Shown in pieces: positions 45,752 through 55,757 of a DNA stretch of 64,000 nucleotides (position 1 is the stretch's first letter; each line of letters opens with the position of its first letter). The translations under genes were made by a program, and so were the position numbers. The notes beneath the pieces were generated by a model that saw nothing but the letters and a program-made list of their open reading frames with translations, was not told where the DNA came from and did not search any database. The stretch is taken from NCBI RefSeq assembly GCF_017982655.1, contig NZ_JABXYX010000012.1, positions 1 through 64,000 on the forward strand. Reading direction: 5' to 3'. Source of the stretch: Brasilonema sp. CT11. GTDB taxonomy: Bacteria > Cyanobacteriota > Cyanobacteriia > Cyanobacteriales > Nostocaceae.

Positions 45752-47062
45752 ATGACTATTTCTGTTGAGAATTCATCAAACATCATTGCAGTTGCTAAAA
45801 AAACTAGACAGGCTGCACTCAAGCTAGCAGTTCTCTCAACTGAGGCGAGAAATCAAGCAATTGAGGCGATCGCTCAAGCTTTAGAATCTGCCAAAGATGA
45901 AATTTTACAAGCTAATGTTGCTGATTGTGAAAGAGCGATTACAGATGGAATTGCTAAGCCACTTTATAAGCGTTTGCAGTTAGATGAATATAAGTTAAGA
46001 GATGCGATCGCTGGGGTGAGAGATGTCGGCAAACTCAGTGATCCTGTTGGTGCTGTACAAATTCACCGTGAACTGGATCAAGGCTTAATCTTGAAGCGAG
46101 TTACTTGTCCTTTGGGTGTGTTAGGTGTCATTTTTGAAGCACGTCCGGAAGCAGCAATTCAAATCGTGACTCTTGCTATCAAGTCGGGAAATGGTGTGAT
46201 TCTCAAGGGTGGGAAAGAAGCGACTCGTTCTTGTGAAGCAATCGTCAAGGCGATTAAACAAGGACTTTCTCAAAGTGTTGTTAATCCAGATGCAGTGCAG
46301 TTGTTAACAACACGAGAAGAAATTTTGGAACTTCTAAGATTAGATAAATATGTGGATTTAATTATTCCTAGAGGTTCTAACTCTTTTGTGAGATTTGTGC
46401 AGGAAAATACTCGTATACCTGTATTAGGTCATGCTGATGGAATTTGTCATCTATATATAGATAAAGCTGCAGATTTAGAAAAAGCGATCGCAATTACAGT
46501 TGATGCCAAAACAAACTATCCTGCAGCTTGTAATGCAATTGAAACTTTGCTAGTTCATGCGAGTATTGCTGCAAAATTTTTACCAAAAGTTGCTGAGGTT
46601 CTGGGAAAACTCAATGTGGAATTGAGAGGGGATGAACGTACTCGCGAAATTATACCAAATATTGCAACCGCAACAGAAGAAGACTGGGAGACAGAATACT
46701 CTGATTTGATTTTGTCGATTCAAGTTGTGGATTCGTTGGAGCATGCGATCGCCCACATTAACAACTATGGTTCCAAGCACACTGATGCTATTATCACTGA
46801 AGATGCAGAAGCTGCCCAAGCTTTCTTAGCGCTAGTGAATGCAGCCGGAGTTTACCACAACTGTTCTACCCGATTTGCTGATGGCTTCCGCTATGGTTTC
46901 GGTGCAGAAGTTGGGATTAGCACTCAACAAATGCCTCCTCGTGGTCCTGTTGGTTTAGAAGGTTTGGTAACATACAAATATCAGATGATTGGCAATGGTC
47001 AAATTGTGGCGACTTACACAGGTGCAGACGCCAAGCCCTTTACTTTCAAAGATTTGGGATGA
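45752..47062 (+). CDS. proA: Gamma-glutamyl phosphate reductase
   Basis: This 436-aa enzyme of proline biosynthesis reduces L-glutamyl-5-phosphate to glutamate-5-semialdehyde with NADPH. It has the family motifs [20 protein letters not shown], the catalytic Cys in [15 protein letters not shown], and the C-terminal [21 protein letters not shown] 45752 is preferred over a TTG at 45740. No proB lies nearby. Confidence 0.95.
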   Translation: MTISVENSSNIIAVAKKTRQAALKLAVLSTEARNQAIEAIAQALESAKDEILQANVADCERAITDGIAKPLYKRLQLDEYKLRDAIAGVRDVGKLSDPVGAVQIHRELDQGLILKRVTCPLGVLGVIFEARPEAAIQIVTLAIKSGNGVILKGGKEATRSCEAIVKAIKQGLSQSVVNPDAVQLLTTREEILELLRLDKYVDLIIPRGSNSFVRFVQENTRIPVLGHADGICHLYIDKAADLEKAIAITVDAKTNYPAACNAIETLLVHASIAAKFLPKVAEVLGKLNVELRGDERTREIIPNIATATEEDWETEYSDLILSIQVVDSLEHAIAHINNYGSKHTDAIITEDAEAAQAFLALVNAAGVYHNCSTRFADGFRYGFGAEVGISTQQMPPRGPVGLEGLVTYKYQMIGNGQIVATYTGADAKPFTFKDLG

Positions 47063-47134
47063 ATCAGCGCTCACAAAATACTATAATGCACTATCTTATG
47101 AGTGTTTTGTCTGACGTTGAGTAGCGAAGATCGC

Positions 47135-48061
47135 ATGAGTGCTGAAAAAGTAAATTGGTTTCAAACCGCCTTACGAGTACGAGGTTCAGTTATTCCTGTT
47201 ATATTACCTCGTATATTTTTGTTTAGTGGATTTGGAGTTATCATATCCATAATCCACTATTACGGGTTTTCTCTACCAGAGGAAATTGGCAACGTTACAA
47301 GCAATGTAGCTTTTAATCTTGTTTTAGGTTTGTTGTTAGTTTTTCGCACAAACACTGCCTATGAACATTATTGGGAAGGTCGAAAAATTTGGGGTGGGAT
47401 AGTAGTTAATTCCCTCAATTTAGGCAGAAAAATTCAGATAGCAATTTTAGAAAATGAACTTACAGATAGAGATAAAAAAGCAGCATCTCTGCGGCTATTA
47501 AGTGCTTTTGCAATTGCCACTAAATTACACTTACGTCAGTCACCAGAAAACAACGAACTGAAAGCTTTTATGACAGAATCTCAATATTCACAATTACAAA
47601 TTGTGAAAAATCCTCCCTTGAAAATTGCTGTTTGGATTGAAGAATATCTCAAACAGCAGCAAAGGAACAATTGCTTGAGTATGGATGAATTGGTGTTTAT
47701 GAACAATTTACTAAATAACATGGTAGAGTCATTAATAAGCTCTGAGCGTATTTTAAAAACACCAATGCCCTTAATTTATGCTATTTACCTCAAGCGATTG
47801 TTACTGACATATTTTCTTATATTACCTTTGGATTTAGTCGATGAGCTACAGTGGTGGACTGTACCAAGTGTGGCATTAATAAGCTTTACTTTACTTGGAA
47901 TAGAAGAAATAGGTAATCAATTAGAAGATCCATTCGGTTTCGATTTATATGATTTGCCCTTAGATGATATTTGTCAGACGTTAATCAAAAATATAGAAGA
48001 TTTGATGGATCGAAGTGAAGACGAGTTAATTAGTCAAACAGAATCAAATTTGCCAAGCTGA
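47135..48061 (+). CDS. Bestrophin-family anion channel
   Basis: This protein of about 308 aa has several membrane helices and the bestrophin/UPF0187 features: LLLVFRTNTAYEHYWEGRKIWGG (given here in parts LLLVFRTNTAYEHYW and EGRKIWGG), helix LLLTYFLILPLDLVDELQWW, and the acidic gate-region ending EEIGNQLEDPFG. Cyanobacterial and algal homologues conduct chloride or bicarbonate and may tune thylakoid ion balance. ATG 47135 was chosen. Confidence 0.88.
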   Translation: MSAEKVNWFQTALRVRGSVIPVILPRIFLFSGFGVIISIIHYYGFSLPEEIGNVTSNVAFNLVLGLLLVFRTNTAYEHYWEGRKIWGGIVVNSLNLGRKIQIAILENELTDRDKKAASLRLLSAFAIATKLHLRQSPENNELKAFMTESQYSQLQIVKNPPLKIAVWIEEYLKQQQRNNCLSMDELVFMNNLLNNMVESLISSERILKTPMPLIYAIYLKRLLLTYFLILPLDLVDELQWWTVPSVALISFTLLGIEEIGNQLEDPFGFDLYDLPLDDICQTLIKNIEDLMDRSEDELISQTESNLPS

Positions 48062-48360
48062 GCTTGAATAGCAATACCTTTTCTTGTGGCATATTATGAT
48101 TCACCCCCCAATTGAAGTGGATAGGTATAGTACTGCTATAATTTGAGTGATACAGAAAAGCTGAATATCTTTTTAAAAAAGCCTTTTAATATTGTAGTGT
48201 TGGATATTGGCTAAATTTGCTTTGATCCATATGGGTGTTTCTGCCTTGAAAGTATACAGCAAAAAACTTGTCAGCGAGAAAAACTGACAAATCATAAAAT
48301 ATATTACAAAATCTTATTATCCACTGCTTTAAGCAAAGCTTGTGCATAGTACTCAAGGCA
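48062..48360. other. Intergenic region
   Basis: About 300 AT-rich bases with no gene or recognised repeat. Probably contains the promoter of the hybrid kinase. Confidence 0.4.
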
Positions 48361-50928
48361 ATGAAAGACGAGGAAAAGACAAAAGAGCAGTTGATTGAAG
48401 AGTTAACTGCGCTACGCCAAAACCTTTCTCAGTTAGAACAAGTAGCAGCACAACAACAGGAGGTTCAAGAAGCTCTGCGACAGCAACGCGAATCCTCTCG
48501 ACGCCAAGTTCAAAAAGAGCAGGCTTTGAATCGAGTGATTCAAAGTATCCGTAATTCTCTGGATTTAAAAACCATTTTTTCCACAGCGGCTTATGAGATT
48601 ACTCAGCTTGTGAGCGCTGATCGAGTTGAAATTGTGCAATATATACCTGAACGGCAACTGTGGCTGAATGTCGCTGATTATCATCAAACTCCAGATTTAC
48701 CAAGTGCTTTGGGGCTGGAAATTCCCGATGCTGATAATGAAATTGCTGCCCGACTCAAGCGATTAGAAGTTGTTCAAATTGAAGATGCGAGTGCTTGTTC
48801 AGATGAAATTAACCGCAGTTTAGCCCAAACTTATCGCGGTGCATGGTTGCTGGTACCAGTGCACTTTGGCTCTACTGTTTGGGGTAGTCTTAGCCTGATT
48901 AGAAATAATCACTCTTTATCTTGGCAGCAGGAGGAAGTGGAGTTGACTTGTGCTGTGGCTGATCAACTGGCGATCGCCATTCACCAATCCACTCTCTTAT
49001 TACAGGTACAAACCGAACTTGCTGAACGTAAGCAGGTAAAAGCTGCTTTGCAAGAAAAGCAGTATTTTATTCAACGAATTGTTGAAACAAGCCCCGATAT
49101 CATCTATGTCTACGACTTAGTTGAACAGCGCAACATTTATATAAACAGACAAATGCTTGAGATTCTTGGCTACGCTTTCCAAGAAATTCAAGCCATGAGA
49201 GAAACAGTCTTGCCGAATCTCGTTCATCCAGATGACATAGTACGAGTAACAGAACATCTCAAAGGTTTTGAAACTGTTAAGGATGGTGAAGTTCTCGAAA
49301 TAGAGTACCGGATGAAAGATGTCAATTGTGAGTGGCGTTGGTTGCGTAGTCGAGAGACTGTGTTTGCGAAAAATGCAGAGGGGTTGTGTGTACAAATTTT
49401 GGGTGTAGCAAGTGATATTACTGAGCGTAAACAAGCGGAACACAAAATCCGCGAACAAGCGGCTTGGCTTGATGTTGCCACAGATGCCATTATAGTGAGA
49501 GATTTAGAAAACAAAATAGTCTTCTGGAACAAAAGCGCTGAACGACTTTACGGTTGGAAAGCAAAAGATGTTTTGAGTAAAAATGCTAATGATATCTTGT
49601 ACAAAAGAGCATCTTTGCAACTTCAGCAGGCTTTGTCTCAAGTTAACTTAACAGGCGAGTGGTATGGAGAATTAAGCCAGATACGAAAAGATGGTAAAGA
49701 AGTTCTTGTAGAAACTCGCTGGACACTGGTGCGCGATGAACACGGTAACCCAAAATCAATCTTAATTGTAAACACCGACATTACAGAAAAGAAAAAACTT
49801 CAGACACAGTTTCTTCGCGCTCAAAGATTGGAAAGCCTTGGTACGCTTGCGAGCGGTATTGCTCACGATCTTAATAATACAATAGCTCCTATGCTGATGT
49901 CCGCCCAGCTTTTGCGGATGAGAATTTCCGATGAGCGCAACCAGCAGATCCTCCAGACATTAGAAACAAACGCTCAACGTGGTGCAGCTATGGTTAAGCA
50001 AGTGCTATCGTTTGCACGCGGTGTCGAAGGTAAGCGCACAATTTTACAAATCAGGCATTTGATATCGGAAATTGAGCAGTTTGCTAAACAGACATTTCCC
50101 AAATCTATCGAATTTTGTACTGAAATCGTACCAAATCTTTGGACTATTTCTGGAGATGCGACACAACTGCATCAGGTACTAATGAACCTAGTTATTAACG
50201 CTCGGGATGCGATGCCAAAAGGCGGAGTTTTGAGTATTTATGCTGAAAATTTCTTTATTGACGAAAACTATGCTCGCACGAATCTTGATGCAACTGTTGG
50301 ATTCCACATTGTCATCACCATTAAAGATACTGGAATTGGTATGCCACCAGAAGTATTGGATAGAATTTTTGAGCCTTTCTTTACAACAAAAGAGGTTGGA
50401 AAAGGTTCAGGACTAGGTCTTTCAACTGTGCTTGGTATTATGAAAAGCCATAACGGTTTTATCAGTGTTTCTAGTAAAGTTGGGAAAGGAACACAATTTC
50501 AAGTCTTCTTAAAAGCAGTTTTAGAAAACCAAACACTGCCACAAGAATCTTTGGAATTGCCTATGGGAAATGGAGAATTAATTTTAGTTGTAGATGATGA
50601 AGCTGAAATTCGAGAGATTACCAAAATCACGCTAGAGAATTACAACTATAAAGTATTAACCGCTTGTGATGGCATTGAAGCACTTGCATTATATGCTCAA
50701 AATCCAGAACACATTAAAGTCGTATTTGTAGATATGATGATGCCAGATATGGATGGTTTAACCACCATCCGTGCTTTGCTAAAAATGAATCCATGCATCA
50801 AGATTATGGCTGCAAGTGGAATTACAGACAATCAAAAATTGACGCAATCTCTTGGTGTTGAAACATTTTTGTCTAAGCCTTACAATATTAAAAACTTGTT
50901 ACAAGTACTGCAAAAAATTCTAAACTAA
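48361..50928 (+). CDS. Hybrid sensor histidine kinase (GAF-PAS2-HisKA-HATPase-REC)
   Basis: This 855-aa soluble protein has an N-terminal coiled coil (KTKEQLIEELTALRQNLSQL), a GAF domain (about 60-215), two PAS/PAC domains ending DITERKQAE and DITEKKKLQ, and a HisKA with His502 in SGIAHDLNN. HATPase boxes are NLVINARDAMP, DTGIGMP and GSGLGLSTV, and the receiver has Asp791 in FVDMMMPDMDG. The HDLNN-type H-box places it in the NtrB-like/HPK4 group. Its stop overlaps the convergent menF gene by 9 bases. Confidence 0.92.
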   Translation: MKDEEKTKEQLIEELTALRQNLSQLEQVAAQQQEVQEALRQQRESSRRQVQKEQALNRVIQSIRNSLDLKTIFSTAAYEITQLVSADRVEIVQYIPERQLWLNVADYHQTPDLPSALGLEIPDADNEIAARLKRLEVVQIEDASACSDEINRSLAQTYRGAWLLVPVHFGSTVWGSLSLIRNNHSLSWQQEEVELTCAVADQLAIAIHQSTLLLQVQTELAERKQVKAALQEKQYFIQRIVETSPDIIYVYDLVEQRNIYINRQMLEILGYAFQEIQAMRETVLPNLVHPDDIVRVTEHLKGFETVKDGEVLEIEYRMKDVNCEWRWLRSRETVFAKNAEGLCVQILGVASDITERKQAEHKIREQAAWLDVATDAIIVRDLENKIVFWNKSAERLYGWKAKDVLSKNANDILYKRASLQLQQALSQVNLTGEWYGELSQIRKDGKEVLVETRWTLVRDEHGNPKSILIVNTDITEKKKLQTQFLRAQRLESLGTLASGIAHDLNNTIAPMLMSAQLLRMRISDERNQQILQTLETNAQRGAAMVKQVLSFARGVEGKRTILQIRHLISEIEQFAKQTFPKSIEFCTEIVPNLWTISGDATQLHQVLMNLVINARDAMPKGGVLSIYAENFFIDENYARTNLDATVGFHIVITIKDTGIGMPPEVLDRIFEPFFTTKEVGKGSGLGLSTVLGIMKSHNGFISVSSKVGKGTQFQVFLKAVLENQTLPQESLELPMGNGELILVVDDEAEIREITKITLENYNYKVLTACDGIEALALYAQNPEHIKVVFVDMMMPDMDGLTTIRALLKMNPCIKIMAASGITDNQKLTQSLGVETFLSKPYNIKNLLQVLQKILN

Positions 50929-52335
50929 TGCCTTTAGCAACGCTTGCAGTTTGAGTTGAACTTCTGCCAGTTCTTTGTCAGGATCGGAACCATCAACGAT
51001 ACCAACGCCTGCGTAAAGTCTGGCGCGATCGCCATCTATAAGTGCTGAACGAATTCCAACAATAAACTCACAGTTTCCCTCCAAGTCTACCCATCCGAGT
51101 GGTGCAGCGTACAAACCTCTTTCAAAGCGCTCAAAACGACGAATTTCGCGACAAGCAACTTCCTGAGAAGTACCTCCAACGGCTGGTGTAGGATGTAGTT
51201 GAGCAACTATCTTTAAAGGATGTACATCAGCTGGAACTAACGCGCTGATGGGTGTCCACAAGTGCTGAATATTAGATAATTGTCGCAAGCGGGGTGCTAA
51301 GACTTGAGGTAGTAAACCCAGTTTAGAAAGACGTTGAGTGATAAAATCAATCACTAACGAATGTTCGTGTCTTTCTTTGTAACTATTGAGCAAACGACTC
51401 GCATGAGCAGCATCTTCACCAGGTGTTTTCCCTCGTGGCGCAGAACCAGCCAAAGCATCAGTCATTAACTGTTGTTCCTGGATGCTAATTAAACGTTCCG
51501 GACTTGCCCCGATAAAATTTTGTCCTTTGCCATTACTGTGAGAAAACACATAACAATTAGGATGCAACTGTCTCAGGTTATTTAAAGATTTTATGACATT
51601 CAAATGACCATTTGACCTAACATCTAGTATATCCGCCAAGACAACTTTAGTTAAATCCTTGGACTCGATTTTTTCCAAAGCTGACAAAACTGAAGACTTG
51701 AAATTTTGAGGATTTGCAATAGATTGATTACTAAATTTAGGCAAAGAGTAATCAAGAGTTTGTGAGTTGGATTGTAAAGAATTGATAATTTCTAATTTTC
51801 TCGATAAACTTTGCAATATTCTTTTAATATTTGTGTCATTATCGATAATTGCATTCATCACCAACACACAATGCTGATTTTTCACAGCTACTTGCCAACG
51901 TGGTAGAAATATGGTAGCAGCAGAAAATGGATAATCTGGTTGGGTATTTTGATCAAAAAAACTAAAACTACATAAAAATCGAGTTTCAAAAAAAGCTTGA
52001 TTCGTTCTAGAAAAGCTAGTTATATTTTGAACACACTTTTTGATGAATTCTTCTGATTTGATAAAACGGTCTTTTCCTGCAACTTCTATTTTCGCAACAG
52101 CATCAACAGCAGCCAGGGCTTCCTTTTTGCCTCGATTCTCCCAATAAAAACTAACTTTATTTGGTTGTGCTAATTTATCAAGTACAACCAAGGGGTCAAC
52201 CCAATCAATATCTAGCGCAAAGCTTGCAATTTGCGTGTCATTATTCTTAATGCAGTTTTGTTGAACAGCTAAAAGAAAACGGTATAGTTCCTTATTATAA
52301 ACAAAAGAGTCAGCATTACATGAAGAAACTGTCAT
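50920..52335 (-). CDS. menF: Isochorismate synthase
   Basis: This 471-aa chorismate-utilising enzyme has the C-terminal catalytic signature PTPAVGGTSQEVACREIRR, the Mg-binding GDRARLYAGVGIVDGSDP with ELAEVQLK, and FIGASPERLISI. It converts chorismate to isochorismate, the first step of phylloquinone synthesis. It is divergent from menC-menE, with a shared intergenic region at 52336-52452, which supports the MenF assignment over salicylate or siderophore pathways. Confidence 0.93.
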   Translation of the reverse strand: MTVSSCNADSFVYNKELYRFLLAVQQNCIKNNDTQIASFALDIDWVDPLVVLDKLAQPNKVSFYWENRGKKEALAAVDAVAKIEVAGKDRFIKSEEFIKKCVQNITSFSRTNQAFFETRFLCSFSFFDQNTQPDYPFSAATIFLPRWQVAVKNQHCVLVMNAIIDNDTNIKRILQSLSRKLEIINSLQSNSQTLDYSLPKFSNQSIANPQNFKSSVLSALEKIESKDLTKVVLADILDVRSNGHLNVIKSLNNLRQLHPNCYVFSHSNGKGQNFIGASPERLISIQEQQLMTDALAGSAPRGKTPGEDAAHASRLLNSYKERHEHSLVIDFITQRLSKLGLLPQVLAPRLRQLSNIQHLWTPISALVPADVHPLKIVAQLHPTPAVGGTSQEVACREIRRFERFERGLYAAPLGWVDLEGNCEFIVGIRSALIDGDRARLYAGVGIVDGSDPDKELAEVQLKLQALLKALV

Positions 52336-52452
52336 GGATCTAGAAAGAGTAAATTTTTTTAAAGTTAACTTCCAAAAGAGTGATATTTCGTGGTCGTATT
52401 TTTACAAGTAACACAAAACAGTTACCTTTTTACCTGCACTGACAAGCTTCTC

Positions 52453-53562
52453 ATGGGGTATCGATTTGAGTTTCGTTCTTATCAGCAAAAATTTGCAACT
52501 TCCCTCATGACAAGTCATGGTAGTTGGGATATCCGCGAAGGAATTATTCTTCGTCTCACCGATGAAACAGGAAAAATCGGCTGGGGGGAAATTGCACCCA
52601 TCAGTTGGTTTGGTTCAGAAACTCATGAACTTGCTTTGGAATTTTGCCGTCAGCTTCCAGAGGAAATCACACAAGAGACGATTTTCTCTATTCCTGACGA
52701 GTTACCCTCGTGTCAATTTGGATTTGAGTCTGCTTGGGAAACGATTAGCACCCTTACCCTCTCAGGAATTAATTTCGACAGCTATAGCCCAAGTCTATTA
52801 AAATGGACTGCAAACCTTTCCCAGTCGTCTTTAGATGACTTGGACTATGAGCCTCGGGTTTTAAACTCTAAGCGGTTGTTGGGATTGGTACAAGATCTCA
52901 GAAAAATTGAGACATTAAGCTATAGCGCTTTACTACCAGCTGGGGAAGCGGCGCTAGAGGCGTGGCAAAAGCTGTGGAAGGAGGGATATCGTACTTTTAA
53001 ATGGAAAATTGGTGTCTATGCCATTGCTCAGGAACTAGAAATTTTTAAATTACTTTGTCAAACTTTACCAGCTTCTGCAAAACTACGATTAGATGCCAAC
53101 GGCGGACTTAGCTATGAACAAGCTCAGTTATGGCTCGGAAATTGCGATAATATCAAGGCAAATGAAGAAATTTTCCCAAAAATTGAATTTATTGAGCAGC
53201 CTTTATCTGTGGATCAATTTGCGGCGATGTTGGAGTTGAGTCATTGTTACCAGACGGCGATCGCCTTAGATGAATCTGTCGCCACACTCAACCAACTCAC
53301 CACATGCTTCCAACAAGGTTGGCGAGAAATTTTTGTGATTAAGCCTGGGATAGTCGGTTCACCATCCCGTCTGCGTCAGTTTTGTCAACAGCATAAAATC
53401 GATGCTGTGTTTTCATCCGTGTTTGAAACTGTAATTGGTAGACAAGCCGCACTCCAAATAGCAGCGCAATTATCTCAAAATAACAGAGCAGTGGGTTTTG
53501 GTGTCAACCATTGGTTTGCTCAAAAGGAGACAACGCCCGAAGAATTATGGAAAAAACTCTAG
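52453..53562 (+). CDS. menC: o-Succinylbenzoate synthase
   Basis: This 369-aa enolase-superfamily enzyme dehydrates SHCHC to o-succinylbenzoate. It has the N-terminal capping domain MGYRFEFRSYQQKF and SWDIREGIILRLTDETGKIG, the catalytic KWKIG lysine, metal ligands in RLDANGGLSY, FIEQPLS and ALDES, and the second Lys in VIKPGIVGSP. The ATG at 52453 fits the family start. It overlaps menE by 16 bases. Confidence 0.93.
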   Translation: MGYRFEFRSYQQKFATSLMTSHGSWDIREGIILRLTDETGKIGWGEIAPISWFGSETHELALEFCRQLPEEITQETIFSIPDELPSCQFGFESAWETISTLTLSGINFDSYSPSLLKWTANLSQSSLDDLDYEPRVLNSKRLLGLVQDLRKIETLSYSALLPAGEAALEAWQKLWKEGYRTFKWKIGVYAIAQELEIFKLLCQTLPASAKLRLDANGGLSYEQAQLWLGNCDNIKANEEIFPKIEFIEQPLSVDQFAAMLELSHCYQTAIALDESVATLNQLTTCFQQGWREIFVIKPGIVGSPSRLRQFCQQHKIDAVFSSVFETVIGRQAALQIAAQLSQNNRAVGFGVNHWFAQKETTPEELWKKL

Positions 53563-54962
53563 AAAATTTTATTCAGAATGCATCTTGCCAGCCTCTCTCC
53601 AATGACTGGCTCATTTGTCATGATAGCCATTTATTCGCTCAATTAACCCAACAACTTTATTTAGAATTAACCCAGTTTTCATACTATCGAGGCACACCAA
53701 TCAAAATTCTTTTAGCCGAACGTGAACCAGTGCGGTTTTTAGCAGGTTTTCTCGCGGCTTGTGCCGCTCGTTGTCCAGTTTTTCTTTGTAACCCCGACTG
53801 GACAAAACAAGAATGGCAACAAGTTTTTGATTTAGTAAACCCAGATTTAATTTGGGGATTAGGGACTAAGAATTGGGGACAAGACTATTCCAAATTAAAA
53901 AATCCGATCATTCCATCTCCTGATTCAGGACTGATCATGATTCCCACAGGTGGCTCATCAGGAGAGATTAAGTTTGCCATTCACACCTGGCAGACTTTAA
54001 TCGCATCCGTGCGAGGATTTACAGAACATTTTTTGATTAATCAGGTTAATTCTTTTTGTGTCTTACCGCTCTATCACGTCAGCGGGTTAATGCAATTTAT
54101 GCGCTCCCTTACGACTGGTGGAAAACTCGTTATTCGGTCATTCAAAGAAGTAGAATACAGTCAAGTAAACAGTATAGAATCATCCAAATTCTTTATTTCT
54201 TTAGTACCAACACAGTTACAGCGTCTGCTACAAAAACCAGAATTAACTCAGTGGTTATCTCAATTTCAAACTGTACTATTAGGAGGTGGAGCAGCATGGA
54301 ATGAACTTTTGGAAAAAGCAAGATATTACAACATTCGCTTATCTCCCACCTATGGTATGACGGAAACTGCCTCCCAAATTGCCACCCTCAAACCAGATGA
54401 ATTTCTTAATGATAAAGATAACTGTACTCAAATTCTCCCCCATGCCTCTATCAAAATTCGCAATCAGCAAGGCGAGGAATTGAATTCAAATCAAATCGGA
54501 AACATCACAATCTATTCTCAAGCTCTCGCCTTAGGATACTATCCTAACACTTGGGAGAATCAGGCTTATTTACAAGTGGATGATTTGGGTTTCTTAGATA
54601 ACAAAGGTTATTTACATATCGTCGGACGTAACAGCGACAAAATTATTACAGGCGGTGAAAATGTCTATCCAATAGAAGTTGAATCTACCATTAGAGCTAC
54701 AGAAATGGTAGTAGATATTTGTGTCATAGGCATACCAGATAAACTCTGGGGACAAGCAGTCACAGCAATTTACATCCCCAAAGACTCAAATACCTCTGAC
54801 AGAAAAATCATAAATTTGCTCAAAGATAAACTCAGCAAATTTAAAATTCCTAAAAATTGGATTCCTGTACAAACCTTACCTCGTAACTCCCAAGGTAAAA
54901 TTAATCGCCAACAGTTACAGCAAATAGCCACAAAATTTATTCAAAGTAGCCTAGCTGATTAA
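53547..54962 (+). CDS. menE: o-Succinylbenzoate-CoA ligase
   Basis: This 471-aa acyl-adenylating enzyme has P-loop IPTGGSSGEIKFAIHTW, the aromatic motif PTYGMTETASQIATL and the C-terminal hinge/lysine RNSDKIITGGENVYP and NSQGKINRQ. It activates o-succinylbenzoate with CoA. The ATG at 53547 lies inside the end of menC, implying translational coupling. Confidence 0.93.
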   Translation: MEKTLENFIQNASCQPLSNDWLICHDSHLFAQLTQQLYLELTQFSYYRGTPIKILLAEREPVRFLAGFLAACAARCPVFLCNPDWTKQEWQQVFDLVNPDLIWGLGTKNWGQDYSKLKNPIIPSPDSGLIMIPTGGSSGEIKFAIHTWQTLIASVRGFTEHFLINQVNSFCVLPLYHVSGLMQFMRSLTTGGKLVIRSFKEVEYSQVNSIESSKFFISLVPTQLQRLLQKPELTQWLSQFQTVLLGGGAAWNELLEKARYYNIRLSPTYGMTETASQIATLKPDEFLNDKDNCTQILPHASIKIRNQQGEELNSNQIGNITIYSQALALGYYPNTWENQAYLQVDDLGFLDNKGYLHIVGRNSDKIITGGENVYPIEVESTIRATEMVVDICVIGIPDKLWGQAVTAIYIPKDSNTSDRKIINLLKDKLSKFKIPKNWIPVQTLPRNSQGKINRQQLQQIATKFIQSSLAD

Positions 54963-54975
54963 AGAGAAAAATTGC

Positions 54976-55045
54976 AGCATCCCATGCGTGTGAAAGTAGT
55001 GCGAGCCGGAAAGCTGGCTAGTCATTGTACTGCATTTGGGATGCT
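54976..55045. mobile_element. Short MITE-like repeat (AGCATCCCA ends)
   Basis: AGCATCCCA (54976-54984) and TGGGATGCT (55037-55045) are inverted ends, each continuing as in the 45593-45718 element (GCGTG, and CCCGATAAA after the right end). The rest of 55046-55230 is repeat-like (cacccctacaccc) and non-coding. Confidence 0.65.
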
Positions 55046-55230
55046 CCCGATAAACATTACAAAGGCTGCCAATTTTTTAGGGGACAATGCGTCACCATTA
55101 ATCTTTGTATCAAGCTCAAACCGCCACGCAATGCTTACGCGGCGCTGCGCGATTTTATTGATGGGAACCCCTACACCCCTACACCCTTACACCCTTACAC
55201 CCTGCCCGTAGGGCATTGACTCTTGACTTT

Positions 55231-55677
55231 TCAAACAACCTCTCTTGACTTTCTTCTCTCTGCGCTCTCTGCGCCTCTCTTGTTCATTTCCAACCATTCC
55301 CTCATATTTTCTGGTAACTCTGTTTTCGTTCTGCTACTTGTCTCAATACAAACGTGCCTAGTCACTGCCTTACCAGCGATCACCTCACCAACTATCACCT
55401 CATAAGCCACTTCAAATCTGTCAATACTAAGCTGTTGAGGCATTAGCCTAATAACCAAATTGTCTCCACAATATAGTGGACGAAAAAAATCCACATTAGC
55501 ATGAACAATCGGAAAAGCTACAGAAGGATTCGTAAAAAAATCTTTGAGATTAATGCCAGATACAATTAGAGACTCCTCATAAGCCTCATGACAAATACTC
55601 AAGAGATTAGCAAAGTAAACTACCCCAGCAGCATCAGTGTCTTGAAAGCGAATGGTGCGGTTATATATAAAGGCCAT
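55231..55677 (-). CDS. 1,4-Dihydroxy-2-naphthoyl-CoA hydrolase (hotdog thioesterase)
   Basis: This 148-aa 4HBT-type hotdog protein has the catalytic-Asp motif [17 protein letters not shown] and the [11 protein letters not shown] core. Cyanobacterial members (as slr0204 of Synechocystis) release DHNA from DHNA-CoA in phylloquinone synthesis, and the position beside menC-menE supports that role. The last 15 or so residues ([15 protein letters not shown]) are encoded by a simple ctctgcg-type repeat and are probably not functional. Confidence 0.88.
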   Translation of the reverse strand: MAFIYNRTIRFQDTDAAGVVYFANLLSICHEAYEESLIVSGINLKDFFTNPSVAFPIVHANVDFFRPLYCGDNLVIRLMPQQLSIDRFEVAYEVIVGEVIAGKAVTRHVCIETSSRTKTELPENMREWLEMNKRGAESAERRKSREVV

Positions 55678-55757
55678 AATTCAAGCCAAAGTTCAAAAAT
55701 AGATAGCAAACAAATAGCCTGCTACAGTAAACAATTTTACCGCAATCATTTGGTTTA

